The notes beneath the pieces were generated by a model. That model did not search any database. It saw nothing but the letters and a program-made list of their open reading frames with translations, and was not told the DNA's origin. From the NCBI RefSeq assembly GCF_946479605.1, contig NZ_CAMLGT010000013.1, positions 1 to 31,654 on the forward strand: DNA of 31,654 nucleotides, given 5' to 3'. A program made the translations under genes and the position numbers. This stretch comes from an uncultured Lacibacter sp. Lineage in GTDB: Bacteria > Bacteroidota > Bacteroidia > Chitinophagales > Chitinophagaceae. Positions 6,539 to 15,288 of this stretch are shown piece by piece. Every line of letters begins with the position of its first letter. The first letter of the stretch is position 1.

Positions 6539-7948
6539 TTACACTTTATAATACTGTTCCCATCCTTTCCTTGGTGGAGGGCCAATCAGCAATTCATTTG
6601 CACGCTTGCTGTTGGTGATGATTTTCTTGCTTCTGTCGAATACAATTTTCTCACCTGTCCATTGTGCCAATACACCTAAGCAGAATACCTGGCTTAACGG
6701 GCCTGCAACTGAAAATGGCGAACGTGTTTTTTCTTCACCCTTACATGCTTTTAAAAAGTTGGCGAAGTGATTGGATGAACTTTTGGGAACCTTTGGCAAC
6801 TTTGATTCCATATCTTTTGCCTTCGCTTCAGGAATGATCGACAATGTACTTGCATGCGAACCGCCTTTAAACGTCAATTCTTTGCTGTAAATAATTTTAC
6901 CGGGATTGAGTTTCGCCTGGATTGCTCCTGTGCTTGGTGGCGGAATACTTGGATCTAATCCCTGCACACCATAACCTTCAGGAATAGGAGGCAGGTTATC
7001 AACCCCATCATACCATTTTATTTCAACAGGCGGCATATTGCCACGCTCAGGAAATTTGAACGAAAGTGTGGTTGACATCGGATAGAAGAATTTATTATGT
7101 CCAGATAATTTCAATGGATCAACTTCATATGGTAAACCAAGATCAAGGAATTCATGAGCAGTATCAAGAATATGTGCACCCCAATCGCCCAAAGCACCCA
7201 TACCAAAATCGAACCAGCAACGCCATTGACCGTTTACAAAATCTTTGTTGTATTCATGCCCTTGTGTCTGCATTTGCCAAACATCCCAATCAAGTGTTGA
7301 TGGAATTGGTTCTGCTGCAGGAAACGAAGTAATTTTCGGGTTCCAGCTGTGCCAACGGCGTGCAGAATTCATGTGTGCAGTAATTGCTGTTACATCTTTA
7401 ATGATGCCAGCATCTTTCCATGCTTTGAACTGAAAGTAGTTTGCCTCCGAATGCCCTTGGTTGCCCATTTGCGTAACCACTTTCGGATTTTTTGCAGCGG
7501 CTTTCATCATTAACTCTACTTCCTGAAATGTTCGGGCCATTGGTTTTTCTACATACACATGCTTGCCAAGATTAATCGCCATCATGGTAATGGGAAAATG
7601 CGAAAAATCGGGAGTACCAATAGATACCGCTTCAATCTGGTTACCCATTTTATCAAACATCTGGCGGAAGTCTTTAAAGCGGGGAACATTAGGGAACTGC
7701 TTAATGATATTTTGCGTGTGTGGTGCTTCCATATCTACATCGCAAAGTGCCACAATATTTGCAAGCCCTGTTTTATACAGTTCTTGAATAATCTCTGCAC
7801 CACGGTTGCCAATGCCCACACAGGCAAGGTTTACTTTATCTCCGGCTCTTCTTCCATGTGCAAATAAAAGACCGGGAGCAGCAGCTGCTGCAGAGGCCAG
7901 CAAGGCCTGCTGTAAAAATTTTCTTCTTGAATAATTGTTACCAGACAT
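6539..7948 (-). CDS. Tat-exported Gfo/Idh/MocA family oxidoreductase
   Basis: The 469-residue protein begins with a twin-arginine signal (SRRKFLQQALLASAAAAA; Arg8-Arg9), so it is exported folded with its NAD(P) cofactor. The Rossmann domain follows: VGIGNRG (44-50), then ALCDVD, and the family EKP motif at 134-136 in VYVEKPMA, whose lysine is catalytic. The C-terminal alpha/beta domain holds WRCWFDFGMGALGDWGAHILDTAHEFL, typical of the secreted Bacteroidota and Planctomycete members. It is convergent with the two-domain DUF1080 gene, matching the frequent pairing of these families in 3-keto-glycoside degradation, where the oxidoreductase acts on the C3 hydroxyl. Length and motifs are complete. 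Substrate cannot be read from the sequence. Confidence 0.88.
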   Translation of the reverse strand: MSGNNYSRRKFLQQALLASAAAAAPGLLFAHGRRAGDKVNLACVGIGNRGAEIIQELYKTGLANIVALCDVDMEAPHTQNIIKQFPNVPRFKDFRQMFDKMGNQIEAVSIGTPDFSHFPITMMAINLGKHVYVEKPMARTFQEVELMMKAAAKNPKVVTQMGNQGHSEANYFQFKAWKDAGIIKDVTAITAHMNSARRWHSWNPKITSFPAAEPIPSTLDWDVWQMQTQGHEYNKDFVNGQWRCWFDFGMGALGDWGAHILDTAHEFLDLGLPYEVDPLKLSGHNKFFYPMSTTLSFKFPERGNMPPVEIKWYDGVDNLPPIPEGYGVQGLDPSIPPPSTGAIQAKLNPGKIIYSKELTFKGGSHASTLSIIPEAKAKDMESKLPKVPKSSSNHFANFLKACKGEEKTRSPFSVAGPLSQVFCLGVLAQWTGEKIVFDRSKKIITNSKRANELLIGPPPRKGWEQYYKV

Positions 7949-7969
7949 ACGACAAGTAATTGTTGTGTT

Positions 7970-7977
7970 TAAAGATA
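7970..7977 (-). promoter_or_regulatory. Possible -7 box for the Gfo/Idh/MocA gene
   Basis: On the - strand the sequence reads TATCTTTA, one base from the consensus TAnnTTTG, 22 bases upstream of the start codon. No TTG is found at the expected distance, so support is weak. Confidence 0.3.
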
Positions 7978-8054
7978 GGTATTAAACTGTTTATGAAAGA
8001 CTAACGGTCAATCGGTTGTTCATTGGGATTTTCCGTTGTTGTAAAGGAGTTCGT

Positions 8055-8082
8055 TTTGTTGGTTCGTCTTTACGTAAATTTG
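8055..8082 (+). promoter_or_regulatory. Bacteroidota-type promoter for the MFS gene
   Basis: TTTG at 8055-8058 and an exact TAAATTTG (TAnnTTTG) at 8075-8082 are separated by 16 nt, slightly shorter than usual. Transcription would start near 8088, giving a leader of about 85 nt before the ATG at 8173. I see no strong secondary structure in that leader. Confidence 0.5.
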
Positions 8083-8172
8083 CAGCTTCTCCGGAACAAA
8101 GCTGAACCGCATCATCATCTTCCGTGAACGCCTTCTACTGCTGCAACCCCGGAATTTAAAGACAATGTTTTT

Positions 8173-9399
8173 ATGAGTAAAAATGAAAGGCTGATCATTA
8201 TTTTGCTGGCGTCCATCAACTTTACCCACATCCTTGATTTTATGATCATGATGCCGCTGGGTAATTACCTGATGCCTTATTTCAAAATTTCACCACAGCA
8301 GTTTACTTTTCTGGTAGGAGCTTATACCTTAACAGCCGGAGTGTCCGGTTTTACCGCTGCATTTTTTGTAAACAATTATGATCGTAAAAAAGTGTTGTTG
8401 TATGGTTATGCAGGTTTTTTAATTGGCACCATTGCCTGTGGTATAGCACCAACTTTTGAGTTATTGCTGGCTGCAAGGATTCTTGCCGGCCTCTTTGGTG
8501 GTTTAATTGGCGCACAGGTGTTATCGATAGTAGCTGATATTTTTCCCTATGAACGAAGAGGAGTTGCCATGGGTGCTATCATGAGTGCATTTGCTGTGGC
8601 TTCAACATTTGGTGTTCCGTTTTCATTATACCTTGCTAATATCATCAGCTGGCACGCCCCATTTTTATTTGTAGGCATTGTAGGGATTGTTATTATTCCT
8701 CTGGTGTTAAAGTGGCTGCCATCAATGAGTGATCATATCAGGGAGAAAGAAGAAGACCGCAACAGGTTTGAAGTGTTGCAGGTAGTGGCACAAAACCCAA
8801 CTCAGCGATTGGCATTGTTGTTTTCTTTTTTAATGATGATGGGGCATTTCCTCATCATTCCGTTTATTAATCCTTACATGGAGTTTAACAACGGATACTC
8901 GAAAACAGTTACGCCCATGATTTACCTTGTGGGAGGTGTCTCTTCTTTTTTTGCTGCAAATATTTTAGGCAAATTGTCTGACAAGTATGGTAAACTGAAA
9001 GTGTTCTCTGTATCAGTGTTGCTTTCGTTACTTTTTGTATGGATCATTACCAACCTTCCGCATGTGCATATTGCATTGATGCTTGGATTGTTTGGAATAT
9101 GGTTTGTGCTGGCTACGGGGCGTAGTGTGGCTGCACAGGCAATGATCAGCAATGTGGTTACACCACAGCACAGGGGGAGTTTTATGAGTTTTAACAGCAG
9201 TGTGCAGCAATTAGGTACTGCTTCTGCTTCCTTTATTGCCGGTATGATTGTTATTGGGGACCAGAATGGAAAGATCCAGCATTATAACTGGCTGGGTTAT
9301 TTCAGTATTGTGGTGTTGCTGGTTTGTTTCTTTCTTGCACGCAGGTTGTTTTATAAAATGAACAATCCTCCTGCCTTTTCTTCTCAGGCAAAAGTATAG
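8173..9399 (+). CDS. MFS transporter, AraJ/drug-efflux type
   Basis: A 408-residue integral membrane protein with about 12 hydrophobic segments. After helix 2 comes VNNYDRKKVLLYGYAG, a variant of MFS motif A (D-R-K-x-V). The region LLAARILAGLFGGLIGAQVLSIVADIFPYERRGVAMG matches helices 4-5 of the drug:H+ antiporter/AraJ-like subfamily, with the ERRG loop. A second motif-A-like loop, GKLSDKYGKLKVF, begins the C-terminal half. The start at 8173 puts a short charged tail before helix 1. The substrate cannot be assigned: such proteins export sugars, arabinosides or drugs. The downstream GT2 gene begins 67 bases after the stop on the same strand, so co-transcription is possible but not evident functionally. 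Confidence 0.85.
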   Translation: MSKNERLIIILLASINFTHILDFMIMMPLGNYLMPYFKISPQQFTFLVGAYTLTAGVSGFTAAFFVNNYDRKKVLLYGYAGFLIGTIACGIAPTFELLLAARILAGLFGGLIGAQVLSIVADIFPYERRGVAMGAIMSAFAVASTFGVPFSLYLANIISWHAPFLFVGIVGIVIIPLVLKWLPSMSDHIREKEEDRNRFEVLQVVAQNPTQRLALLFSFLMMMGHFLIIPFINPYMEFNNGYSKTVTPMIYLVGGVSSFFAANILGKLSDKYGKLKVFSVSVLLSLLFVWIITNLPHVHIALMLGLFGIWFVLATGRSVAAQAMISNVVTPQHRGSFMSFNSSVQQLGTASASFIAGMIVIGDQNGKIQHYNWLGYFSIVVLLVCFFLARRLFYKMNNPPAFSSQAKV

Positions 9400-9466
9400 T
9401 GTGCAGAAACAGATAGCTCTTGCCGAATATTCGTAAACTTGCAACCACAACCGGAACAGGTAATTC

Positions 9467-10189
9467 ATGACACAGTCCATCACGAAGCTTTCTATTGTTA
9501 TTCCTGCTTATAATGAAGCAAAGACCATTCACCGCATTCTTGATAAGATCACAGAAGTGCAGTTACTGAATGGTATTGAAAAAGAGGTGATCGTGGTGAA
9601 CGATTGCAGTACTGATGATACTAAAGCTGCTATTGAACGGTATATGCAGCAGTCTGCATTGCCGATCGTTTTGTATAATCATGAGGTAAACCAGGGTAAA
9701 GGAGCAGCGCTTCATACAGGTATTAAAAAAGCAACGGGTGATTTGGTGGTTATACAGGATGCTGACCTTGAATATGATCCGCATGAATACAATGTATTAC
9801 TGAAGCCCGTGCTTGATGGTTTTGCTGATGTGGTGTATGGTTCACGTTTTATGGGGGGTAATGCACATCGCATCTTGTTCTTCTGGCACAGCATCGGCAA
9901 TAAAGTGCTTACTACATTATCAAACATGTTTACCAATCTGAACCTTACAGACATGGAAACCTGTTACAAACTTTTCCGACGGGAGATCATTCAGCGGATT
10001 GACCTCAAAGAAAAACGTTTTGGTTTTGAACCGGAAGTAACGGCAAAAATTTCACGCCAGCCGGAAATACGTATTTACGAAGTAGGCATTTCGTACTATG
10101 GCCGTACTTATGCTGAAGGAAAGAAGATCAACTGGAAAGATGGTTTCCGTGCTATTTTCTGTATTCTCAAATACAATCTTTTCCGGTAA
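9467..10189 (+). CDS. glycosyltransferase family 2, polyprenyl-phosphate hexosyltransferase-like (DPM-type)
   Basis: A 240-residue cytoplasmic GT-A enzyme with no membrane helices. Motifs in order: [14 protein letters not shown] (8-21), [12 protein letters not shown] (41-52), [18 protein letters not shown], the metal-binding DAD at 98-100 in [11 protein letters not shown], then VVYGSRF and a late [14 protein letters not shown] followed by [11 protein letters not shown]. This is the short DPM1-like pattern that transfers a hexose from a nucleotide sugar to polyprenyl phosphate. It is convergent with, and only a few bases from, a GT39 enzyme that uses exactly such lipid-linked donors, so the pair probably works as donor maker and donor user. 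Which sugar is used is not visible. Confidence 0.88.
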   Translation: MTQSITKLSIVIPAYNEAKTIHRILDKITEVQLLNGIEKEVIVVNDCSTDDTKAAIERYMQQSALPIVLYNHEVNQGKGAALHTGIKKATGDLVVIQDADLEYDPHEYNVLLKPVLDGFADVVYGSRFMGGNAHRILFFWHSIGNKVLTTLSNMFTNLNLTDMETCYKLFRREIIQRIDLKEKRFGFEPEVTAKISRQPEIRIYEVGISYYGRTYAEGKKINWKDGFRAIFCILKYNLFR

Positions 10190-10192
10190 TAG

Positions 10193-11848
10193 CTACAGCA
10201 TCTTAATAACATAGAACTTTGTGCATTGCGCCTCTCTCGTTTCTTTATTCAGAAACTTGCCGGTTAGTGCTGTTACATGGTAATCCGGCCCTTCTTTCAC
10301 CAGCTCGTATAATTTCCCCTGTTGTTGTATTTCTTTCATGCCTTCTTCTGCTGTAAGCAGATAAGTGCCCGGTTGTACAGTGTCTAACGAGTTTATTGGT
10401 TGAATGATCTGCTTTGCATAAAAGTGCAATGCTTTTCCATTGCCAGTAAAACGGTACATGAAAAATTTTGAAGCAGGGATTTTTTCTGCTGCAATAAATC
10501 TTCCCACAATATTACCCGCCTGGTATTGCAACACCTGCGGATAAAACCAGGTGCTGAGGAAAATATTCAAACCAATGATCAACGCAACTGATAAGGCAAT
10601 GATCTTTTTTGTGACCTGTTTGTGCAGCAATATGATCACTGCTGCTGCAAGTGTAATAGCAGGGATGAACCATGGCCAGGCAGATGTTGATGGAAAGCTT
10701 TTTGTAAGGATCAGTACCGGTGCTGCAAGCAATGCTATGCAAACGATCCATTGAACAGGTAAGATTGTTTTTCTTAACCAGGTAAATTTCTTTTCCCAAA
10801 ACAATGCATAGATCATTTTGGCTGTAATGATGGCAATGAATGGTAATGCCACATAGATATAGTGCGGCAGTTGATATTTTGAAATACCGAGGGAGCAGTA
10901 ACTCAGAATAAAACCACCCGTTGTTAAAAACTCTTCGTTACGGGCAACAGTAAAACGGTTGCGGATGATCTTTACTATTTCAAAGATGAGTCCTGAAACA
11001 AAGAACAGCGTCCATGGTAACATACCCCATAATAAATTCTCAAACAGGAAACTGAAAGGAGCATTATTGTTCCAAACATTTTCGCCGGTAATGCGCCCAA
11101 AACTTTGTGTCCAGTAAAAGAACTTTAAACCTGAAACATGTTGCAAGCCATTTACTGTTTTTTCAGGATGAAGATCAAATTGCTGGTACAAGCCAATGCT
11201 CATGGGTGTTAACACAAGAGCAATCACAAGAATACCCAACAGGTAAACCGGCTGAAAAATTTGTTTCCATTCACGTTTCAACACAAAGTGACTTCCAAAT
11301 GCAAAAACAGGAACAAACAATGCAATCGGACCTTTGGTGATCATTCCTCCGCCAATAGCTGCTGCTCCTAAAATAAAATGAATGATCTTTTTCGATTGAT
11401 ACCATTCGGCCAATTGCCACATGGCAATAATCACCCAGCTCATCAGTATCGTGTCTGTGCGTATATCGTTTGTTACTAAGAACACTGCCTGGCAAGTAGC
11501 CAATACGCCTGCGGATAATAATGCTACTGTTTTGTCGTAAAACAATTTTGCAAACCGGAATGTTGCAAACACAGCAAAAATGGCGAAGAGGATGGAAGGA
11601 AACTTAAAGCCGAAATTGTTTTCACCAAACAGCTTCATGGAGACAGCCGATATCCAAAAAAGAAACGGAGGTTTATCTAAATATTCTTTTCCCTGTTCAT
11701 ACACCTGCAGGTAGCTGCCGCTTTCTTTCATTTCACGGCTGATGGTGGCGTATTGCGATGCATCAACATCCATGGTATCAACGCCAACAGCAACAAAATA
11801 GACAGCGCAAATAAGAGCAAAGAGAACGGCAATGGTTGATTTATTCAT
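10193..11848 (-). CDS. glycosyltransferase family 39 (ArnT/PMT-like) membrane protein
   Basis: A 551-residue protein with many hydrophobic helices. The first periplasmic loop carries the catalytic acidic motif MDVDASQYA (Asp27, Asp29), followed by GKEYLDKPPFLFW, the DKPP element shared by ArnT-like GT39/GT83 enzymes. FVLATND-like IRTDTILMSW and GGGMITKGPIALFVP are also typical. The enzyme would take a sugar from polyprenyl phosphate on the outer face of the inner membrane and attach it to a lipid, glycan or protein. The last 110 residues form a soluble domain. It is convergent with a DPM-like GT2 (stop codons 4 bases apart), a common pairing. The acceptor (lipid A, protein O-glycan or other) is unknown. 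There is no room for a terminator between the two genes. Confidence 0.87.
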   Translation of the reverse strand: MNKSTIAVLFALICAVYFVAVGVDTMDVDASQYATISREMKESGSYLQVYEQGKEYLDKPPFLFWISAVSMKLFGENNFGFKFPSILFAIFAVFATFRFAKLFYDKTVALLSAGVLATCQAVFLVTNDIRTDTILMSWVIIAMWQLAEWYQSKKIIHFILGAAAIGGGMITKGPIALFVPVFAFGSHFVLKREWKQIFQPVYLLGILVIALVLTPMSIGLYQQFDLHPEKTVNGLQHVSGLKFFYWTQSFGRITGENVWNNNAPFSFLFENLLWGMLPWTLFFVSGLIFEIVKIIRNRFTVARNEEFLTTGGFILSYCSLGISKYQLPHYIYVALPFIAIITAKMIYALFWEKKFTWLRKTILPVQWIVCIALLAAPVLILTKSFPSTSAWPWFIPAITLAAAVIILLHKQVTKKIIALSVALIIGLNIFLSTWFYPQVLQYQAGNIVGRFIAAEKIPASKFFMYRFTGNGKALHFYAKQIIQPINSLDTVQPGTYLLTAEEGMKEIQQQGKLYELVKEGPDYHVTALTGKFLNKETREAQCTKFYVIKML

Positions 11849-11907
11849 AAACAGGATTTGTTGAATAAGGGCACGAAACTACAACCGTTTTGCGTAAGAA
11901 GAATTCT

Positions 11908-12783
11908 TTACGCCACTTCTCTTCCTGTACTTGCCCGCCATAACATAAACCATTCCTCCCGTTCCAGTTTTAAATTGCTGGCATCAACAGCCAGTTGAAT
12001 GCGGTTGATCTTTGATGTGCCAAGCACCGGATGGATATTTGCCGGATGTGTCATTAACCAGCTTAACAAAATAACATCGGCTGATTTGTTGTATTTGCCT
12101 GCAAGAAGATTTGCCACTGCAATAATTCGTTTGTTGCGTTCATCTTCATCGTCAAGAAATAAATTACCACCGCCCAGGGGGCTCCATGCCATTGCTGTTA
12201 AACCGTGTTGCTGGCATTGATCCAGTGTGCCATCTGCAAATGGTTCAAGATGAAGAATAGAACATTCAACCTGGTTCACCGTTATTGGAAAGCGGCTTCG
12301 CAACAGATCAACCTGCCATTTGCGGAAATTGGAAACGCCAAACTGCAATACTTTTCCCTGTTGCTGTAGTTGTTCAAATGCAATGGCTACTTCATCTGCA
12401 TTCAGCAAAGGATCGGGTCGGTGAATGAGTAAACAATCAATATGGTCAGTAGCGAGATTGCGTAATGATTGTTCAACTGATTCTATGATATGTGTGTACG
12501 AAGTATCGTATGATTTAATGGTGTGCTGCGGCCGGTGTGATGACATCATTTGTATGCCGCATTTTGTAATGATCTGCATGTGTTGCCGCAGCGAAGGTTC
12601 TTTCTTCAGCACTTTGCCAAACTCTTCTTCGGTTGTGTAATCACCATAAATATCTGCATGATCAAATGTGGTAACACCCATCTCCAAACATTCTTTGATC
12701 ATCTGCTCATAAGCACCTGTTGAAAACTTTGCTCCCCATGCACCCCATTTCATGGTGCCTGCTATTATTCTTGAATAAATCAT
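11908..12783 (-). CDS. aldo/keto reductase (YdhF-like)
   Basis: A 291-residue (alpha/beta)8-barrel NADPH oxidoreductase. The catalytic tetrad is visible: Asp41 and Tyr46 in FDHADIYGDY, Lys74 in ITKCGI, and His121 in LLIHRPDP. Cofactor-binding elements are QVECSILHLEP, AWSPLGGGNLF and the closing HPVLGTSKINRI. This arrangement, with LLIHRPDPL and the GTSK end, matches the E. coli YdhF group. Its ATG overlaps the stop of the upstream L,D-transpeptidase gene by 4 bases (ATGA, 12780-12783), so translation is probably coupled, although no functional link is obvious. Its stop lies 60 bases before the GT39 start. Substrate unknown; probably a general carbonyl reductase. Confidence 0.9.
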   Translation of the reverse strand: MIYSRIIAGTMKWGAWGAKFSTGAYEQMIKECLEMGVTTFDHADIYGDYTTEEEFGKVLKKEPSLRQHMQIITKCGIQMMSSHRPQHTIKSYDTSYTHIIESVEQSLRNLATDHIDCLLIHRPDPLLNADEVAIAFEQLQQQGKVLQFGVSNFRKWQVDLLRSRFPITVNQVECSILHLEPFADGTLDQCQQHGLTAMAWSPLGGGNLFLDDEDERNKRIIAVANLLAGKYNKSADVILLSWLMTHPANIHPVLGTSKINRIQLAVDASNLKLEREEWFMLWRASTGREVA

Positions 12784-14414
12784 TTTAATGTGGAATTTTC
12801 AATGATCATTTCTGCCAACCTGCCATCACGTTTGTACAGGTCGTTCCGGAAGTTAATGCGTCCTTCCTTGTCTACCCATGCTGTAAAATAGGCAATGAAA
12901 ACCGGAATAGGTTGCTTGATCTTTACATACTGTTCCTTCTCTGCATTCATGGCCGAATCAATTCGTGTTTCGGTCCACTCCGGTTGATGACGCAACACAT
13001 ACATGGCTAAACGCTTTGGGTCCTCAACACGAATACATCCGTGGCTAAACGCACGTTTATCCTGGCTGAACAATGATTTGGAAGGCGTGTCGTGCAGGTA
13101 AATACTGTGACTGTTGGGGAAAAGGAATTTTACTTTGCCCAATGCATTCCATGGGCCGGGCTTTTGGCGAATGTTGTTGCCATTCCATTCCATGTGGTTG
13201 CGTTCAAGATAATTTCCGTTACGACGGATAGCAGGTAATATTTCTTTGTTCTTGATACTGGTGGGTACATTCCAATACGGACTGAACACAACATTGTTCA
13301 TCATGCCATTAAAAATTGCGGTCTTGTTTAATACAGTTCCAACCACCACGTTCATGCTCCACATCAATGAATCATTTTCGTATGCATGAAATTTATATTC
13401 AGGAATGTTTACCACAATGTAATCAGTGTTTAAGGCAACGGGCAACCAGCGGCAACGCTCCATATTTACAATGATCTGCTCCACACGTTTTGAAAGAGGA
13501 TAGTTTAACTCTGCAAGCATGCTGTTGCCAACAATGCCATCGTCTTTAATACCGTAACGCTGCTGAAAGTTTTTTACTGCTGTTTCCAGCTCGGCATCAA
13601 AGAGGTTCGATTGATTATTTGCTGCAAGATCGCCCAGTAAAAAAAGATGCTCACGGATATCCTGTATCACAGCGCTGCTGTCGCCCAACCTGTAACTTTT
13701 TTTATCGGCTTTAGTTGGCTTCCATTTTCCTTCTTCCTCAATTGCTCTGTACTTTTTCAGGAATGATTTCAACAGGCCGTATTGCCGGTAAACAGGTTCT
13801 GTTTGCATAAAGGCAGAAGACGGAACTTCAAGCAGTGAGTCAAGAAATGCATCATATGCTAATTTCTTACGGGGAAGATTCCATTGAGTTTCACGCATGG
13901 CTTTATCGCCAAGGCCGCTCCATATTTTCTTTGCATAAAAGAAGTACTGAGCTGTTAACATCAACTCAGCAGTTGTGTTAGGGCTGCTGTTAAAGCTTTC
14001 TGTTGAATCGTTATCAAACAGCTTGTGCAGTTCATCATGGTAATGCAGTTTAACAGTTACCCCTTCGTCCGATATGTTTTCGATCTTATTAAAAAGGTTA
14101 CCTGCCTGTTCGATCATTCCATTCTGATCAAACCAGGCATATGCAAATTTGCGGTTGCGGTAAAACTTCAGCAAGTCTTGTTCGTATGGTTTAAAATCGG
14201 GATGCTGTTGAAAAAAGGCAGTTATAGCACTACTGTCAAATTTCAGTTTGGTTTGCGTACTGAAGTTGCCCGGCAGGGTGATGTCATTCGGTTGTTTTGC
14301 GGGGATGGTATCTTTTACAATTACTTTTTCTTTCTCAACGGAAGCGCCGCAGCTGATGAAAATAGTTAGTAATAAGAGGGAAAAAACAGGCAGATAAAGT
14401 GTTTTACGAAGCAT
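12780..14414 (-). CDS. L,D-transpeptidase lipoprotein (YcbB/LdtD-like)
   Basis: A 544-residue enzyme that makes 3-3 cross-links in peptidoglycan. It begins with a lipoprotein signal peptide with lipobox FISC (Cys22), so it is probably membrane-anchored rather than free in the periplasm. A scaffold region (about 60-235) is followed by a peptidoglycan-binding helical domain (about 240-305, with SAVIQDIREHLFLLGDL and AVKNFQQRYGIKDDGIVG) and the YkuD catalytic domain (about 330-490). The catalytic motif is FSHGCIRVEDP with His458 and Cys460. The order scaffold - PG-binding - YkuD is that of YcbB. The gene starts 72 bases after the rplI stop, beyond that operon's terminator, so it must have its own promoter. 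It is coupled to the aldo/keto reductase by a 4-base overlap. Confidence 0.92.
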   Translation of the reverse strand: MLRKTLYLPVFSLLLLTIFISCGASVEKEKVIVKDTIPAKQPNDITLPGNFSTQTKLKFDSSAITAFFQQHPDFKPYEQDLLKFYRNRKFAYAWFDQNGMIEQAGNLFNKIENISDEGVTVKLHYHDELHKLFDNDSTESFNSSPNTTAELMLTAQYFFYAKKIWSGLGDKAMRETQWNLPRKKLAYDAFLDSLLEVPSSAFMQTEPVYRQYGLLKSFLKKYRAIEEEGKWKPTKADKKSYRLGDSSAVIQDIREHLFLLGDLAANNQSNLFDAELETAVKNFQQRYGIKDDGIVGNSMLAELNYPLSKRVEQIIVNMERCRWLPVALNTDYIVVNIPEYKFHAYENDSLMWSMNVVVGTVLNKTAIFNGMMNNVVFSPYWNVPTSIKNKEILPAIRRNGNYLERNHMEWNGNNIRQKPGPWNALGKVKFLFPNSHSIYLHDTPSKSLFSQDKRAFSHGCIRVEDPKRLAMYVLRHQPEWTETRIDSAMNAEKEQYVKIKQPIPVFIAYFTAWVDKEGRINFRNDLYKRDGRLAEMIIENSTLK

Positions 14415-14440
14415 CGACTTTATTTTGCCTGAAAATAAAA

Positions 14441-14466
14441 AAGTCCTGCTTAAAAAAGCAGGACTT
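14441..14466 (-). terminator. Terminator of the rpsF-rpsR-rplI operon
   Basis: An 11-bp perfect inverted repeat (AAGTCCTGCTT at 14441-14451, complement at 14456-14466) with a 4-nt loop. On the - strand it is followed by TTTTTATTTT. It lies 20 bases after the rplI stop, a textbook intrinsic terminator. Confidence 0.88.
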
Positions 14467-14486
14467 TGTATTTCGATTAACAGAAA

Positions 14487-14936
14487 TTACGCTTCAGCAA
14501 CAACTTCCAGTTCAATCTCAGCTTCGTTACCATTTGCAAAATCAACTTTCGCTTTGTGGGTACCGAGTTCCTTGATCTCATCAACCAGGTGGATCTTACG
14601 ACGATCGATCTCATAACCTTTCTGTTCGTTAATTGCACGTGCAATCATAACAGTGGTAATGCTACCGAAGATCTTGCCACTTGTACCTGTTTTAGCAGTA
14701 AGTTTTACAGGAGCTTCAGTAAGCTTCGCAATAACAGACTTGATCTGCGCCATCATTGCATCTTCTTTCTTCTTCTGTACTTTTAAACGTTCTGCCAGTT
14801 GCTTCAGGTTTGATGGAGAAGCTTCTACTGCAAATTTCTGAGGGATGAGAAAGTTACGTGCATAGCCGTTCTTTACTTTTACTACTTCGTGTTTACCACC
14901 AAGTGTATTTACATCCTGGATTAAGATTACTTCCAT
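14487..14936 (-). CDS. rplI: 50S ribosomal protein L9
   Basis: A 149-residue L9. The N-terminal RNA-binding domain is unmistakable: MEVILIQDVNTLGGKHEVV followed by VKNGYARNFLIPQKFAVEA (residues 20-40), the L9 signature. A long central helix (NLKQLAERLKVQKKKEDAMM) leads to the C-terminal domain, which ends EIELEVVAEA. Length is standard. It is the last gene of the S6-S18-L9 operon, 85 bases after rpsR, and is followed by a strong terminator. Confidence 0.98.
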   Translation of the reverse strand: MEVILIQDVNTLGGKHEVVKVKNGYARNFLIPQKFAVEASPSNLKQLAERLKVQKKKEDAMMAQIKSVIAKLTEAPVKLTAKTGTSGKIFGSITTVMIARAINEQKGYEIDRRKIHLVDEIKELGTHKAKVDFANGNEAEIELEVVAEA

Positions 14937-14978
14937 TGTTTTGTTTTTAGTTTCCGTAACCCAGTTTTTACACTGTCT

Positions 14979-14995
14979 TCCCGCATTCAGCGGGA
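14979..14995 (-). other. Small hairpin between rpsR and rplI
   Basis: TCCCGC at 14979-14984 pairs with GCGGGA at 14990-14995 around a 5-nt loop. No T-run follows on the - strand, so it is not a terminator; it may mark an RNA processing or stability element that lets rplI be expressed separately from rpsR. Confidence 0.35.
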
Positions 14996-15021
14996 GTTAG
15001 GGAAAGGTTCACTAATTGTTT

Positions 15022-15285
15022 TTATTTCAACAAATCAGTTACGTAAGGAAGCAATGCCATTTGGCGTGCTTTCTTTACTGCATCTGATAATTTACGTTGG
15101 TACTTTAAAGAGTTACCGGTTAAACGACGGGGAAGAATTTTACCCTGTTCGTTCAAAAACTTTTTCAGGAACTCAACATCTTTATAATCGATGTAACGGA
15201 TACCATACTTCTTGAAGCGGCAATATTTTTTACGAGGTTTCTCGGTTTTGATTGCCGTCAGGTATTTGATTTCATTCTTTGCCAT
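15022..15285 (-). CDS. rpsR: 30S ribosomal protein S18
   Basis: An 87-residue S18 with the family core [38 protein letters not shown] (about residues 20-57) followed by [25 protein letters not shown]. Length is normal. The cysteine in KYCRFKK belongs to the CRFC-type motif, of which only one cysteine remains. It starts 3 bases after the rpsF stop, so the two partners S6 and S18, which bind 16S rRNA as a heterodimer, are made in coupled fashion. Confidence 0.98.
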   Translation of the reverse strand: MAKNEIKYLTAIKTEKPRKKYCRFKKYGIRYIDYKDVEFLKKFLNEQGKILPRRLTGNSLKYQRKLSDAVKKARQMALLPYVTDLLK

Positions 15286-15288
15286 GAC

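Noticed and set aside
9434..9441. TAAACTTG as a -7 box for the GT2 gene
   Set aside because: One mismatch to the consensus, and the only upstream TTG is 11 bases away, too close.
14979..14995. rpsR-rplI hairpin as an intrinsic terminator
   Set aside because: No T-run follows on the transcribed strand, and rplI clearly belongs to the same operon.
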